From positions 1,240,001-1,304,000 of the forward strand of contig NHZP01000002.1 of the NCBI GenBank assembly GCA_003313425.1: 64,000 nucleotides of DNA, given 5' to 3'. This document shows positions 21,749 through 33,700 of this stretch, in pieces (positions within the stretch are counted from its first letter, which is position 1; each line of letters starts with the position of its first letter). This stretch comes from Pseudopyrenochaeta lycopersici (taxonomy: Eukaryota; Ascomycota; Dothideomycetes; Pleosporales; Pseudopyrenochaetaceae). Below the pieces are notes generated by a model. The model was not told where the DNA came from, ran no database searches, and saw only the letters and a program-made list of their open reading frames with translations. The translations under genes and the position numbers were made by a program.

Positions 21749-23514
21749 GTAGTGGATCGGGAATGGAAAGACAAAATGGTGGAAAGGGGATGTGACGGGA
21801 TGGGCGAGAATACGAACAGAGAGTAGGGCGGGAGAATGAGGATAGCAAGTTAAGAGGATGGTGGATGAAGAGTGAAGCGGTCAATGCATCTGAGTTGCCT
21901 GGTCTCAGTGTCCAATGCGCAGAATGAACAAGATTGTATTATTCAATTCAATGTATCAATATGAAATCCCGAAAGACCCTGTTGAATATTGTGCACTCCA
22001 TTATGAAATAATTCAGTACCTTTGAATTGGCGAGTGATGCTTTGTCCCAACACGGCATTCGTGGTAAGGAGCAGGAGGATTGAGTACAACTATTGAAAAT
22101 CAACAGCTTAGGAGCCGTCGTAAGCAAGTTCCACTCCTATTACCTGTTCGTATTGAAATGCACAACCATGTCCACTGTCATTCAAGCTAACGAGCTAAGC
22201 GCATGTGGAAGAACGGTTATCAACCATATTATACGTGGTTGAAGAAACGTCACACCTGTCGTACGCACGAGTCGTCCCAGTTGTCACTATTTTTGGTAGA
22301 GTGGTGCAATGGCTTGACAATAAGCATGGCACCATGTGCAGTTGCAAACGTAAAGGCGCAGTACCCGTTATGCCGATGATAGTCTTGCCACAAAAATAAT
22401 GATTTGCACATCCTACAAGAAATCGGTGAAGATCGGATCGGCTCATAGTAGATTTGGGAAGCGTTCATCACGGTCTAAATCCCTTTGCCTTTTTTCTGGT
22501 TCACTGAGAACCGCAAAAGGCTAGTGTCGTTCTTCTGACAACAGGGAGTGACCGCGTAATATCGTAGTGATGCGACAGCGAACGCATCAAGGCCGCGAGG
22601 GCATTACGTACGTATGATTGATGGGCCACAGGTATGTCTGCTTTTGAGACGATACGATCGTAGCAAAATTACGGCTGGGTACATGCACACAGCAGGCTCA
22701 CTATTCGCGATGATCTATCATGCATCACGGAAAGAGCTGTACTAACTGTACTAACATAAGTGTGGCAGTAACTGAAGAGTTCGCAGTGCGTAAGAGAATC
22801 TTTCCACTCTGAGGAGAAGGCTCAGCCATGCGCGCTCATAACTTCGATGATGGCGACTACACCGAGTGGAGAAAAGCGCTGTCATTGTCCGGAAGAGTTA
22901 CGTCGAGCCCGCGACTCCAGATGTAACGGTAACTCCGCCCACAAGCGTCTGTGCAATTTGTTGGCTATCGACGATGCGGTCTCGCGCTAGGACGGTCTGT
23001 TTGTGATCGCACCTCTTAGCGAAGAGGGCCATTGAGGCTATGCGGTCGCAACAATAACCAATCCGGTGATCATTCGCTTCTTTTCACCCTTTTCAAAATG
23101 ATTCCGTTCAAAACGGTTTACGGGAGGAGCCGTTTGCGCTAGGGTACCGTGGTTGATAGCGACAGTAGGTTCGCGGCCAGTGAGAGACGGCCGATTTTGC
23201 CCCCCTCCCCCCCTTCCCCACACGCAGAATCTTGCCATCCATGTTTCATGATGAACTAGCTTGGAGGTGCCAGATTACTGCGACTCAGAATAGCGGACTC
23301 CATTGTGGTCGCACGATGTGTTATTCCGCCATGCCTTTCGCGGACGCTCTCCTCCTCCTAATGCGGAGACGTGATAGATTTCGAGCAGCCTGGACCCTGC
23401 AACGGCGTCCCGAACATGGATAATGGACCACGAAACAGTTGTTGAGCTGGCGTGCGAACTGATTGAGGGCAATTGTATTGTGGGTGGCCCCTCTTTCCAC
23501 ATCGAGCGGGAGCG
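21749..23514. other. Long intergenic region upstream of hapX, left part
   Basis: No convincing gene. There is a C-rich tract near 23201-23217. Short frames on both strands have no support. Confidence 0.5.
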
Positions 23515-23763
23515 ATGAGAAGAGGAAGTCTCGTCTGTGGGTTGTTGACGCTATCGCTCGTCTCGTCTATTGTTCATCAATCAATCTTTTCAGTTCCTGT
23601 TCGTCTTGCCAAAGCCGTAGACGGTCTGGGTCTTGAGCCTGATCCACTTCCCACCCGTCATGAGACCTATTTTGCGGAAAGGTTGGAGCTCAATGATCGA
23701 TTAGAAGAGTATAGAGAATATAGATACGCGTGCGTCCAATATACAGAAGGGCAGACTCACTGA
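23515..23763 (+). CDS. Possible short secreted peptide (doubtful)
   Basis: ATG-initiated 82-codon frame beginning MRRGSLVCGLLTLSLVSSIV, which has the n-region and hydrophobic core of a signal peptide. The rest is acidic, with one Cys and no repeats. No intron or family support; it could be a chance frame in the upstream region of hapX. Confidence 0.25.
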   Translation: MRRGSLVCGLLTLSLVSSIVHQSIFSVPVRLAKAVDGLGLEPDPLPTRHETYFAERLELNDRLEEYREYRYACVQYTEGQTH

Positions 23764-24226
23764 AAGGAGAGGCGGACAACTTGGACTATTTTGTACGCAA
23801 TCTTTGCTCTTATCCCCAAATTCTCGCCATCAGCATGTGGGACGTGGGCGTGAATGAAAGCAATCCTTTTTGAAATTGCGTCTGTCTGCGATTTAAGCAT
23901 ACCAGACCTGAAGAAGCAGTGGGGAGTTTTGTTCCATGGTTTTGGAGTACTGCTGATTCTTCAAAGGCCCATTGGCCGTGGGTGCTGTGACGTACTCGGT
24001 GGAGAGAAGTCGCGCCCAGGAGGTGGCAACCAGTGGATGGCTATGGTAACAGCGGTAATCGGTTCGCCAGCAGTTTTTGAACCAGTTCAACCAAAGTGAA
24101 GGGGCGACCAATGGGCGATAGGTCTTCGCAGTTCAAAAGCCCAACTACTGCCATGAGAGAATCTCATCTCATCCAGTCGTATCTACCATAATCTCACTAT
24201 CTTTGGCTGAGCATCCTTTGAGCAAG
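23764..24226. other. hapX upstream region
   Basis: 463 bp before the first hapX ATG, containing one CCAAT pentamer (24108-24112). No other gene seen. Confidence 0.55.
24108..24112 (+). promoter_or_regulatory. CCAAT box upstream of hapX
   Basis: CCAAT on the plus strand 115 bp before the first hapX ATG. The CCAAT-binding complex is HapX's known partner, so autoregulation is possible. A single pentamer is weak evidence by itself. Confidence 0.35.
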
Positions 24227-26400
24227 ATGAATAACCTCAACTATCTGGACGGCTACAATCTGGGAGGGAGTGACAGCCTCGACGTCAACCTCCATGGCGG
24301 GCTGGACTACTTCCTGGGCAACGGCCTGTTTCCGAGTGGTAAGTTGTTCCGCGCCGCTCCGAGTTCGGCCAGGTCCGGAAGACGCGTCGGCTGATCCTTT
24401 TCGATCTGATAACTAGGATGTCCATCTGATAACGCACACTTCCCTCATTCGCTTCCCACCCGCCGAAACCTCATCATGTCTGACGAAGGATACGCTGGAC
24501 TCACGCCTTCGTCTTCGGGCGACAACAGTAATGCTTCGCCTGCACACTCGCCGCTGCCAGTACTAGACTCACCTGCAAATTCTGTGCGGCGCCCCTCCAA
24601 CGGCCGAGGTGAGTGGCACCACTTTTCCATTCTGCTTGTACCGCCGCTTCACTGCCGCACTCGCTTGCAGCGTTGTTCGCTGCATAGCTTCTGCTTTGTC
24701 GCCTTGCTGCTATGCTTCATTTTTGTTGCAATTGGCAGCTGGCGGCGGCTGTCGGCTAAGGGATTTCCACTACCCGCCATCCGCCCGCTTCGTACCCTGC
24801 AGGGCTGCGTGACTGACAAGCTCAACCAGTGCTCGTGCCACAGCAGTCGAGGGACTCAAAAGTCTCGCCGCGCAACTCCATAACCACGGTGTCCTCGCCG
24901 CAGAATGACTACGGCCCCTCCCCGCTTGGTGGGGGCCCAACCGGAAAGAGCTACACCATTCCACCTCGACCGAAGCCCGGGCGCAAGCCTGCGACAGACG
25001 AGCCTGCATCGAAGCGCAAGGCGCAGAACCGCGAGTCGCAGCGCGCCTTCCGTGCTCGCAAAGCAGCCAAGGTTGCCGAATTGACTGAGCAGGTCGAGGA
25101 CGCTGAGCAGAAACACCGGAGTGAGCTGAACGAGAAGCTGAACGAGATCGATCGGCTGCAAAATGACGTCCGGGACCTTCAAGAGTCAAGTAAGAGGCTC
25201 ATCGCAGAGCGCGACTACTGGAGAGAGCAGTTTCACCAGCTGAGGGATGCCAATGTGCCCGCTGCCATTCAACAGGAGATGAACAACCCCTTCAGCGGAC
25301 AGCCGATGCCAGTATTGTACCAAACGGGCCCTATTACAGATGCCCGTCACGACTCTCCCAACCGCAGGTCTATCGGCAGTACTCATGCCTACGGAACCCC
25401 AAAAACTACAGACCACCTCGGATGCGACCGATGCGAGCCGGACAATTGCGCGTGCATGAACGAGATCGCCAATGACATTGACTTCCAAAATAATCTTCTC
25501 GCCCCGTTGGACTCTGTCCCACTACCTCCCCGCAATGGTTCGTCGCCTATGACGGGCATTGAACGGACTGGCCAAGCACAGCCAGACGACGATAACAAGT
25601 TATACGCAGATCGGGAGTTCGATTTTACTGCCAAGTTCCAGAAGCCACGTGTAACTACTACGTTCATGCCATCAAACGAGATCACAAAGGTCAACGACTG
25701 CGGATGGTGTGAGAACAATCCAGAGTATTGTCTTTGCAAAGATCCGTCACTTCGCCCCGTTGGCGAGGATGGTGCAGCACCTTTGTCCCGTATCACAAGC
25801 AGCCCTTCAATCGAGGACGTCAAGTTGGGTCCCGTCATGACAGGACCTGGCAGCTGCTCAGACTGTCAAGCGAATCCCCAACAACGAGCATGGTGCCAGA
25901 GAGTTGCTCAGTTGCGAAGCGAGGCTACCCCCCCTCTCTCACGACGCAATTCAAACAGGAGCCTTTCGCTAGATATCATGGAGCCTAAGGTCGAGACTAG
26001 CATCGATTTGAACAAGGCCTGCGCATCGCCTACTGTTGGTGAGCGGTCTATCGGTTGTAGTGAGGCTTTCAAGCTGCTCGATGGCCGTGTGCCCATGGAC
26101 GTTGATCACATGGACTGGCGCAATCTGAAGCCTGTACCAACTTCAGCACCCAACGATGGCCGGAGAGACTGCTTCACAATGGAGCCTGGGATGTACAGTG
26201 CTATGGAACTGGACGCTAGCAGCATCCTCACAACACTGCAACACAGCAGGCGCCCTCTTGAGCCTCGCCCATCAGACGGCAGACTAGCACCCTTAATTCG
26301 AGAAGCTGAGGACAGGCGGCGAGCCACTATTTCGCCCATGACGGGCCCCAAAGAACATGGCGAGTTAGCCGCAGTCTCGGCATTCAATATGGGCAGCTAG
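24227..26400 (+). CDS. hapX: HapX-like bZIP iron-responsive regulator
   Basis: Transcription factor that works with the CCAAT-binding complex in iron homeostasis, in the nucleus. Exons 24227-24338, 24417-24608 and 24830-26400 join in frame (introns of 78 and 221 nt); 624 residues. Residues 142-163 match the HapX/Hap4-like block before the bZIP (YTIPPRPKPGRKPATDEP). The basic region is NRESQRAFRARK (168-179), followed by a leucine-zipper-like coiled coil to about 230. Three Cys-rich regions characteristic of HapX follow: CDRCEPDNCAC, CGWCENNPEYCLC and CSDCQANPQQRAWC. In the usual HapX basic region the pair after NR is AA; here it is ES. The in-frame ATG at 24476 (MSDEGY...) is an alternative start; if it is used, the first exon and the GATA sites become leader or promoter. 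Confidence 0.9.
24404..24412 (+). promoter_or_regulatory. SreA-type GATA site (ATCTGATAA), hapX copy 1
   Basis: Exact match to the ATCWGATAA consensus reported for the fungal iron-repressor SreA/Sre1. It lies near the 3' end of the modelled first intron of hapX, 72 bp before the alternative ATG at 24476. SreA is known to repress hapX under iron sufficiency. Confidence 0.65.
24424..24432 (+). promoter_or_regulatory. SreA-type GATA site (ATCTGATAA), hapX copy 2
   Basis: Second exact copy, same orientation, 20 bp from the first (about two helical turns). It would be inside exon 2 if transcription starts upstream, or in the promoter/leader if the start is the ATG at 24476. Confidence 0.65.
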
Positions 26401-26947
26401 TTGTTGTTGTTGTATGCATTCCTCCAGTCATTTTGATACCCGTTCGATGAATTACGTTTCGGCACGTTATGCCCTGCAGGCGTTGGTAAGCACGTGCGTT
26501 TGTGTTACGTCTGCGCCTTTAATGAGTGCATGGTCATGATGGGACGGCTTTTTGCACATTGCTCCTTGTACATAGCGTAGTGTCACTCATGAATAGACAT
26601 GACGCACTCCACCCATGATTGTCAATATTTTGCAAGCCTTCGTACATTAAGTCTTTCTGAAAAAATTGCGCACTTTCTGTTGACACTAGGTGAAGGAATG
26701 TGGCATGACACCACTGCCAATACCTCGTAGACCCTTCTCGCCCAATCTGCCCGTCCTCAAAATTGCTCACCCGTCTGCCGAACCAGACACTACCAACCAT
26801 CCATCCCTCACCGCCTACGTATAGACCAGTCAATCTTCGCTCTTATCGGCACCCCGAGACAAATTTTGCAATGGTCTAGATTGGATGGAGATCCTTCGGG
26901 GCAGAGGGGACGTTGTGAGTGGTGCGGAGGCCTTGCGATGTCGGATC

Positions 26948-26966
26948 TTATCTGATGATCTGATAA
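26948..26966. promoter_or_regulatory. Inverted pair of SreA-type GATA sites
   Basis: TTATCTGAT (26948-26956; ATCAGATAA on the minus strand) is followed one base later by ATCTGATAA (26958-26966). Both match ATCWGATAA and form an inverted pair. The pair lies about 550 bp downstream of hapX and about 1.07 kb upstream of the GNAT gene, with no assigned target. Confidence 0.55.
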
Positions 26967-27483
26967 GAATTTTCCCCGCTAGGGCCACAAGTGAGGGGCT
27001 GCGTCGTCGTTACGCCGCGAGAGAGAGGTTTCGCGTAATGGTAGAATGCTCGGTCAATTAGTGGCTTGGATTTTACTACATGCATGGAATTGAATGGTAT
27101 TTGGCTACAAAGGGTCGTACGGGCCGCAGAAGGCGGTGTTTTGGAGAGGAAGTTTTGAGTTCGGCTTGATCATCGTAGTCTTTTGCCCTGAGCTTCGTTA
27201 TTCCCAATCTCGTCCATCTCTACTTTAAAATACCCTTTCTTACACGTCACTGCCTCCTCTCTTTGTGTCGCACTTCAAGCCAACAAAAACCAAATCATCT
27301 CTTTCCAAGCCAAATTGGTTCAGATTATTGTTTGCTGGACTATTTTGCACTTGATAAGGCGCAATCATTCTTCACTTGCATTTCGCTGCATGCCTCTTCA
27401 CACAACCTTATATGCGCCAGATCTACTACAAACTAGTTTCCCCGGGAGTGATCTAAAAGCTTTACAAGCTTCGCGGGTTTCTG

Positions 27484-27492
27484 TTATCTGAT
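27484..27492 (-). promoter_or_regulatory. Further SreA-type GATA site (ATCAGATAA)
   Basis: Third match in this intergenic region, minus orientation, overlapping the stop of the 33-codon frame at 27390-27491. It lies 542 bp before the GNAT start codon. Confidence 0.4.
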
Positions 27493-28033
27493 TTGTTGGG
27501 ATTGAGAGGAGGAGAGGGTATGCTGAGTATGGCTAAGGTCGCTGCGGCGATGCTGAAGAGGCTGAGTGGATGAGTCATTCGTATATCGCATTTCATGATA
27601 GGACGATCCGATGACGATTCTTGCCGTACATATCGCAATCTCATCTGCTTGGTTGTAAGCTCGTACAGACATACATGTTATGAGTCATGCGATTAGAGCA
27701 TTCACTCTAGCTAAAAATACGCACCAAGCGCATCACACCTTCCTGTTTAAGCCTCACAGAGCCTTCACGATCTCAATGACCTGCCACGCGATGAATGCCT
27801 TCGAAATCACCAGACTCTACTCGTAAGGCTGCACGCCTAAGCTAAACCACTCTAAGCAGTAACCGAGCTTATCCAACGCCGATTGGCACAATCTATTCCG
27901 AAGTTTTACTATTGCGCCACTGTACTCAGGTAGGCTGCAAGGCTGCTCTCAGATTGATATAAAGACAGTCTAGAATGCCTAATTGTGACCCATATCTCGA
28001 AGCTCGGCTGTGTCTAGCAACAAAAGTTTCCAT

Positions 28034-28894
28034 ATGGAGCCGACATTTTTCACCCCGCGTTTGAAGTTGACGTTGATAGAGAAGGCGGAACGTGGAGGTC
28101 CAGAGCTTGAGTGGATGCATGAAATAAGGAGCAACGCAGATGCAACATTTTGGAGGTATGTCGATTCCACTGGCCTGGCCAGTAAAACTGTTTTTTACGA
28201 GCAGTCAGCCATTCTATTTTTCGTCTAGATTCGATTTAGATATTATAGTTGACTCTCATGTGAAAGCATTTTGGGACAGTCCAAGACACTTGAAGATACG
28301 GAGAAATTTGCAAAAAACTGTGTACCCGTGGTTCCGAGTGAGGGAGAAGGCGAAGAGGGGAAGCCCAGATCCTTTCGGGTTGTGTACGCTGTCCATGAAG
28401 TTCTCTCCCCTTCGGCAACCAACATCACCATCAAAGACAGCGAAACTGATGGCGAGAGTGCATCTTCTCCAACGCGCTTTATCGGCCTCGTCAGTTTACG
28501 GTCTATAGGAGGACCACACGACCTCGTTCTCCCCGCCATTCACGTCAATCCCACTACCCTCAACCCTTCCACACTTTCGCTCGAACTTGGTTACCAATTC
28601 CTCCCTATCTCGTGGGGCAAAGGGTACGCCACCGAGTCTGTCGATGCAGTGTTGAGTGCTCTTAAACGAGCGGCACAACCATCAACTGGCGAGCCTTCCT
28701 TCTGGCTGCCGTATGAGAAACTGTACGTTAGGGCTATTGTCAATGAAGAAAACCCTGCAAGCCTGCGGGTGATGTCAAAAGTGGGGATGCAGAGTTTGGG
28801 GACGTGGGAGTGGACAGGGAAGGCTGTTTGGTTGGCGGGGCAGTGGATCGAGAAGAGTCGAATTGCTATATTCGGGAAATATCTGGTCGAGTGA
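28034..28894 (+). CDS. GNAT-family N-acetyltransferase
   Basis: Acetyl-CoA-dependent acetyltransferase of the RimJ/RimL-like type; acceptor unknown. Exons 28034-28155 and 28267-28894; the 111-nt intron has donor GTATGT and acceptor GAAAG. 249 residues. The spliced N-terminus reads FFTPRLKLTLIEKAE, the usual first beta strand of this family. The acetyl-CoA loop region is LGYQFLPISWGKGYATES (Q/RxxGxG/A-like), and the late VNEENPASLRVMSKVGMQ matches the family's N-x-x-S-x-R-x-x-x-K-x-G block. No targeting signal. Confidence 0.88.
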
Positions 28895-29419
28895 CAGAGG
28901 CCTAGTTAGTATAAGACAATTGTTAGAGTTGGAATTGACATGGCTCATGGTTACGGAATGCTGCTAACGCAGCATGGGGTTAGTGAGTGGACGGCCTTTC
29001 TAGTACTGTAATAGTTCTTTGTTAAGCTCGATCATTATATGACCACGAGGGTTAAGTTGTTTGCTTTTTCGCCGCTGACGAGCTTTTCGTGAACAGTGAA
29101 GATATTGTCTCACTCCTCAGAAACGGCAGAATGCCAAGTTATACGTGCTACTGCTCTAATACTTTTGCGTATTCTGCTTAAAGACTAAGACTAAACTTAA
29201 CAAGCTTACGGTTATTTCGTATGTTATGTACGATCGAAACTCCAGCCACGTGACTGGAATATAGCGTGCATAGTTACCTTAGCCCATAGGGTCAGCACGA
29301 TGCTTTTGCGGGCCATTAAAGTAAAAGATACCTCATATAGTACCGCTGCTCCTTGCTTCGATTGCATGTCTCGCCAGCGAGGAGCTTTTTTTGTTTTTCT
29401 ACCGTACGAAAATCGACCT
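28895..29419. other. Convergent 3' flanks, GNAT / Fig1-like
   Basis: 525 bp between convergent genes. Nothing supported. Confidence 0.6.
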
Positions 29420-30323
29420 CTAATCGTCCATGAGCCTGTCCAGAACGATGATTGCCAAAATCAGGACTAATACGCCGATAGTCACACAGGTCTCAATCAT
29501 AAAACTCGCCCAGGCCATTGCCATCGCAGCCGTCCCAATATTGGTCTGAACATTACCGTAATTGGCAGCCTCTGCCATCGCAGCAGCACCTACAGAGCCA
29601 ATGTGCTGCCAAAGACTTGCAATAAGTAGCAACACCGCGGCAACAAAGGCTTGTGTTAGAGCTACCTGCGATACGGGCCGGGATGGAAATAGCTTAACGC
29701 CCACATCTGATCCGCTTCTTTCGACCTCCTGGTGCGCATTGGGAAATGTTGCCATAAGTGCCATGGACAAGAACGCGAGGACGATTCCCATGAATAGCAG
29801 GCCAGAGAACAGCACGTCGCTTTTGAATTTTGAAGCTGTTCCTATGAGGTTCAGTGGATCGTTGCCAGGGCCGATTTGCTGTGCCAGTCCATCCGCATCA
29901 GAACTACAGAGCCATACAATGCCCTGTTGGCGTACACACATCCCAAAATAGCCTGTCCGAACTTCTAGACGGGCAGCTCCTTTGTACCCATTGAGAGTCT
30001 GGGAAAGGCTTCGGGTGATTGAGTTAAGGTTTGATGGCGTCGAATTAGTGTAAGATAGGCCAAGGATGTAGATATTCGTCATCGACGAATAACTAGAGCA
30101 GCCTGCCAGAATGACTGCTGCGCACGTGTTAACAACGAATGGATGAATGAGACGTGCCCTTTGGGTTGAGCCAGACTCACAGATGAACACTATCGCAATC
30201 GCATGACCGAACATGAGAACATGGTGGTAGGCAATGCCTGGAATAAGACCTGGAACGAATGTCAGTAGGTGCAACACATGTTATGGGTTTCTACTGACGT
30301 TGCAATGTCACTTGAGCAGCCAT
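29420..30323 (-). CDS. Fig1-family membrane protein (Ca2+ regulator of mating/fusion)
   Basis: Fig1 proteins are four-helix plasma-membrane or ER proteins that aid low-affinity Ca2+ influx and cell fusion in mating; in moulds they affect conidiation and fruiting. Exons 30323-30299 and 30249-29420; the 49-nt intron has donor GTCAGT and branch CTGAC. 284 residues. The family signature is clear: ARLEVRTGYFGMCV...WLCS after the first extracellular loop. Helices are at about 12-32, 150-175, 205-225 and 255-280. The eight-codon first exon (MAAQVTLQ) is needed to provide an ATG. Confidence 0.87.
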
Positions 30324-30757
30324 CTTAGCCACAACAAGAGAAGTACACGATAAGAATGTATTTGTAATATTGCAACGAGGCTGAGCAAAGAATAAACGAT
30401 GAGGCGGTCGATCTATCGACGCTGATATTGTTTTTGGTTGTGACTGACCTTACGTCTGCTTTCCAATTTTTAGCCACTCCATGGTGCAAATATTCAAGTT
30501 CTTGGCAAACGCACAACTGTCTGAATTCGTGCAGTTCTATACGAGATAAAGACAAGCCTGCGGTTATGGCCAACCAGCTCATTTGTCAGTCCATGCGTGT
30601 GAGATATCTTGCAGCAACAAATGTGGGGGCCGGGTCCCGCCTCCCCATCACACCCGTGGCCTGATTGATCATTTCCTTTTTTTTTTCATGATCCCCCAGA
30701 AAGAGGCGGGAAACGAATGAAGATATTGAGCTCGGCGCCACACTGTAGTATCTTTTA
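30324..30757. other. Divergent promoter region, Fig1-like / CorA-like
   Basis: 434 bp, with a T-run near 30675. Shared upstream region of two membrane-protein genes. Nothing else seen. Confidence 0.6.
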
Positions 30758-33700
30758 ATGGAAGCAACAGATTCTGCGCAAGAAGAACCCAAGGGCGAGG
30801 TTGCCGCGGAGCAGGAGCGATCCAAGCAGGGGTGGAAGGATGATCCCACGGACAAAAAAGAGGAAGAGAGTACCAAAAACTCTGACTTGAAAGCTAGAGA
30901 ATGCGTCGAACCGCCAGGATATCGTGGGACACCAGAGCAAGACAATTCGCGAGAGGAAAGGCAAGACAGCAAGAAGCAACCCGAAAGTACGCTAGACAAA
31001 AACGCGAGTACTAGAGCCCAGAGTGACGCAGGAAGCGAAAAGCTGGTGGAAAATAATCATGAACGCACAACTCGTGCGACACAATGTGAAGAGGTCATCG
31101 CTAAGCCTGCCGCACTAGGGCAGGAAACGCATCACACATCTCTTGAAGGAATACAAAACCAACTCTCAGTTGGTCCTAAGCCAAAAATGAACTATTTTGA
31201 TGCCGTTCAAACAATGTTACCACCTTCGGGCTCTCCATCAACGCTGACATTAGACCACTCGGACTGTGAAGGCCCATCACTGGGTCAATCACTGGAACAG
31301 TTAATGTCACGAATGGAAAAACATGTGTCTTCTGGTCACAAAATTGAAGAGCAAATCGAAACGGACATAAACCAGATGGGTTGGAGTACCTGGGGCTCAA
31401 CTTGGGCTCCTAAACAAAAGACAAAAAAAAAGAAGAAGAAGATCGGAGTTCAAACGTTGCTGCCCCCGCCAGAGCCACCAGGTCCGCCAGGAGTATTTCA
31501 ATCATCGTGGTCGCCGCCGTCGGCAGTTCCAGGGCCATGGCAAATGCCACCGGGACCATGGCCAGCACCGTTTCCGTCATTGCCAATGCAATTGCCAGTA
31601 GTTGTACCGGATACTGAAGCCTATAGGGCAACGGTAAATCGGCTGGCTTCGAGCTTCTCGCAGTTTGAAAATGTCGCAGCTGAGGCAACACGTCATGATT
31701 GGAGTTGCCGCATCGTGCTTTATGATCAAATCAAGGCTTCACAGGTTGGGCAACCACCATCTACATTTAGTAGACGGCAAGAACCTTGGGATGGTTACTC
31801 GTCAGCCCCACCAGCTCACGAATTTTACAGCACAATAAGAAATGTCCCTCACAATTGCGTTCAACGAGTGGTCTTGGTAGAAGACCTTACGCCATCGTTG
31901 GTCAGTCTTTTGGGAGCAACATTTCAGATTCCACCACACGTGTTTGAAGAGCATCTGGAAGGTTCAGGCTACAATATGGTGCGGGAGGCTCAAGATAAGG
32001 CATTAAATTGGCATGCTTGCTCGTCCGCACACGGATACTCATCCTTCAGCTGGTATCGCCCAGTCCTGCCACTGATACCTATGACTTCAAGGTTTCGGGA
32101 AAGATTAATCATGGACCAAAAACCATCAGTTCGCTGCGTTTACGATGGATGTGAACGACGCCACAATGTACGCTTGGAGACGACTGCAAACATTTGGCGT
32201 CGCAATCTAGAGCTAAGTTCTAACCCCGGTGTTTACTATAAAGGATCTCAGACTGAATACCCGGTAGGATGGGAAGAACGGGTCACAATATGGAGTCGTG
32301 ATATCGACGATTGTAATTTTGGTGTGTACTTGATGCAGCGACACGTTGGGGACCCTAACATTTCTAGTCATATTACTACTCGATCCGCTACCAGTCGCCA
32401 CTATCTACGGAACTGAGAGCGCTGCGCAACGACAGTTTCAGAAACGCCTGCCAATACTTGTCAGTCTTCTACCCAGGCAGGAATTCCAACTACCGGAAAC
32501 TCGTAGCTCTCAAAATCAACGATCGTCCCAGTCACGCCACGTTCACGAATGGATAGGACGGACGACCCATCCATCCGCTGGTCCAATCCCTCCTGGTCTT
32601 CAAGATCCCACCACAATAACTTCAAAAGATGGTGATGGATCAGGGCCAGCGCTAAGTTGGCCAGCACAAGGTTTACCAACTTGTAAGTGACCCTTTCTCC
32701 TGATCAAGCTACACGTTTACCACTCGTGAGTAAGGATGACTTTGGCCATCAGGCAGAAGCATTCCTCTTCCTCAAATCTAGGCAGCACCATATTCCAATT
32801 TCTCAAGCCGCATCTAGGCTAGAGATGGCTGGAATGATTTTGTCTTTATGTTGTCACGCTCCTTTGCGTTGAATTGCTCCATATTGATTTTCACCTTACA
32901 TCGTCATTATCGCCACATTTATATAACTCTCCCCGACAAGAATAATTGTTCTCTAATTGACACGGATTGTAGCACCGCTGCCTTTGTCATCTGCAGCCGC
33001 TACGAGAACAGTTGGTGTAGACCAGTCACGGAGTACTGGAGCGAAGGCTATATCTCAGGAAGAGGACTTCTCACCGGCTGCTTTGCGACGGCGAGCTACG
33101 CAACACGGCATGAATACTTCGGGCGCCAGCAACCAGGAAGACTTAGGAACTTCCAAACATCGACAACACAAATCCCCTATTGGGGGCGCAAACCAACCTC
33201 AATCCTCTGCGCAGCTTTTCCAAGATCAACGCTCTGATATTACTGAGACACACGGACCATTTGTCCCATACCACCCGGTCAAGGCGAGGTCATCCTCATC
33301 GGCCGAAATCGACGATTCGTTTACAGCGTTCTACATCAGGGCATATATCAAAAGTCAACAAGTCCCGACATCCACGTTAGATGAGTTTGAGTATTTTATG
33401 CAACGATCATCTAAAGGTAAAGAAGTAGAACATGATCCGTTCCGAGCGCTGTTCCGTGTTATCAACGATGACACCAATAGTCTGGTAGACGTCATCCGCC
33501 TTTCCCTGAAGCGAATTCGCGAGGACACGCTGGATGAGGGCCTCATTGAGAATCGCGTCACTTTTTGGAGGAGATTACTGTATCGCCTGAACTTTACGCT
33601 TGCTGAGGTTGATCAACAGCTGCGTGCATTCGTGCAGTTCGGCTATGATTCTGAAACGCATCCTTTCAAACTCGATCGCAGTGATTTGCCATCTAGGAAG

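Larger units (their letters stand above)
26401..28033. other. Intergenic, hapX 3' flank to GNAT gene
   Basis: Begins with a short TTG microsatellite (26401-26412). It holds three SreA-type GATA sites (see separate entries). A promoter-like stretch near 27200-27300 (TTTAAAATA, then a CA-rich leader) is followed by a 33-codon ATG frame at 27390-27491. No conventional gene; an unannotated short transcript is possible. Confidence 0.5.

Noticed and set aside
22195..22471. Overlapping frames on both strands in the hapX far-upstream region
   Set aside because: Short, mutually overlapping, no start context or recognisable motif.
27025..27065. A-box-like stretch (taatggtagaatgc) suggesting a tRNA
   Set aside because: No matching acceptor arm, anticodon arm or GGTTCGA B box within the expected distance.
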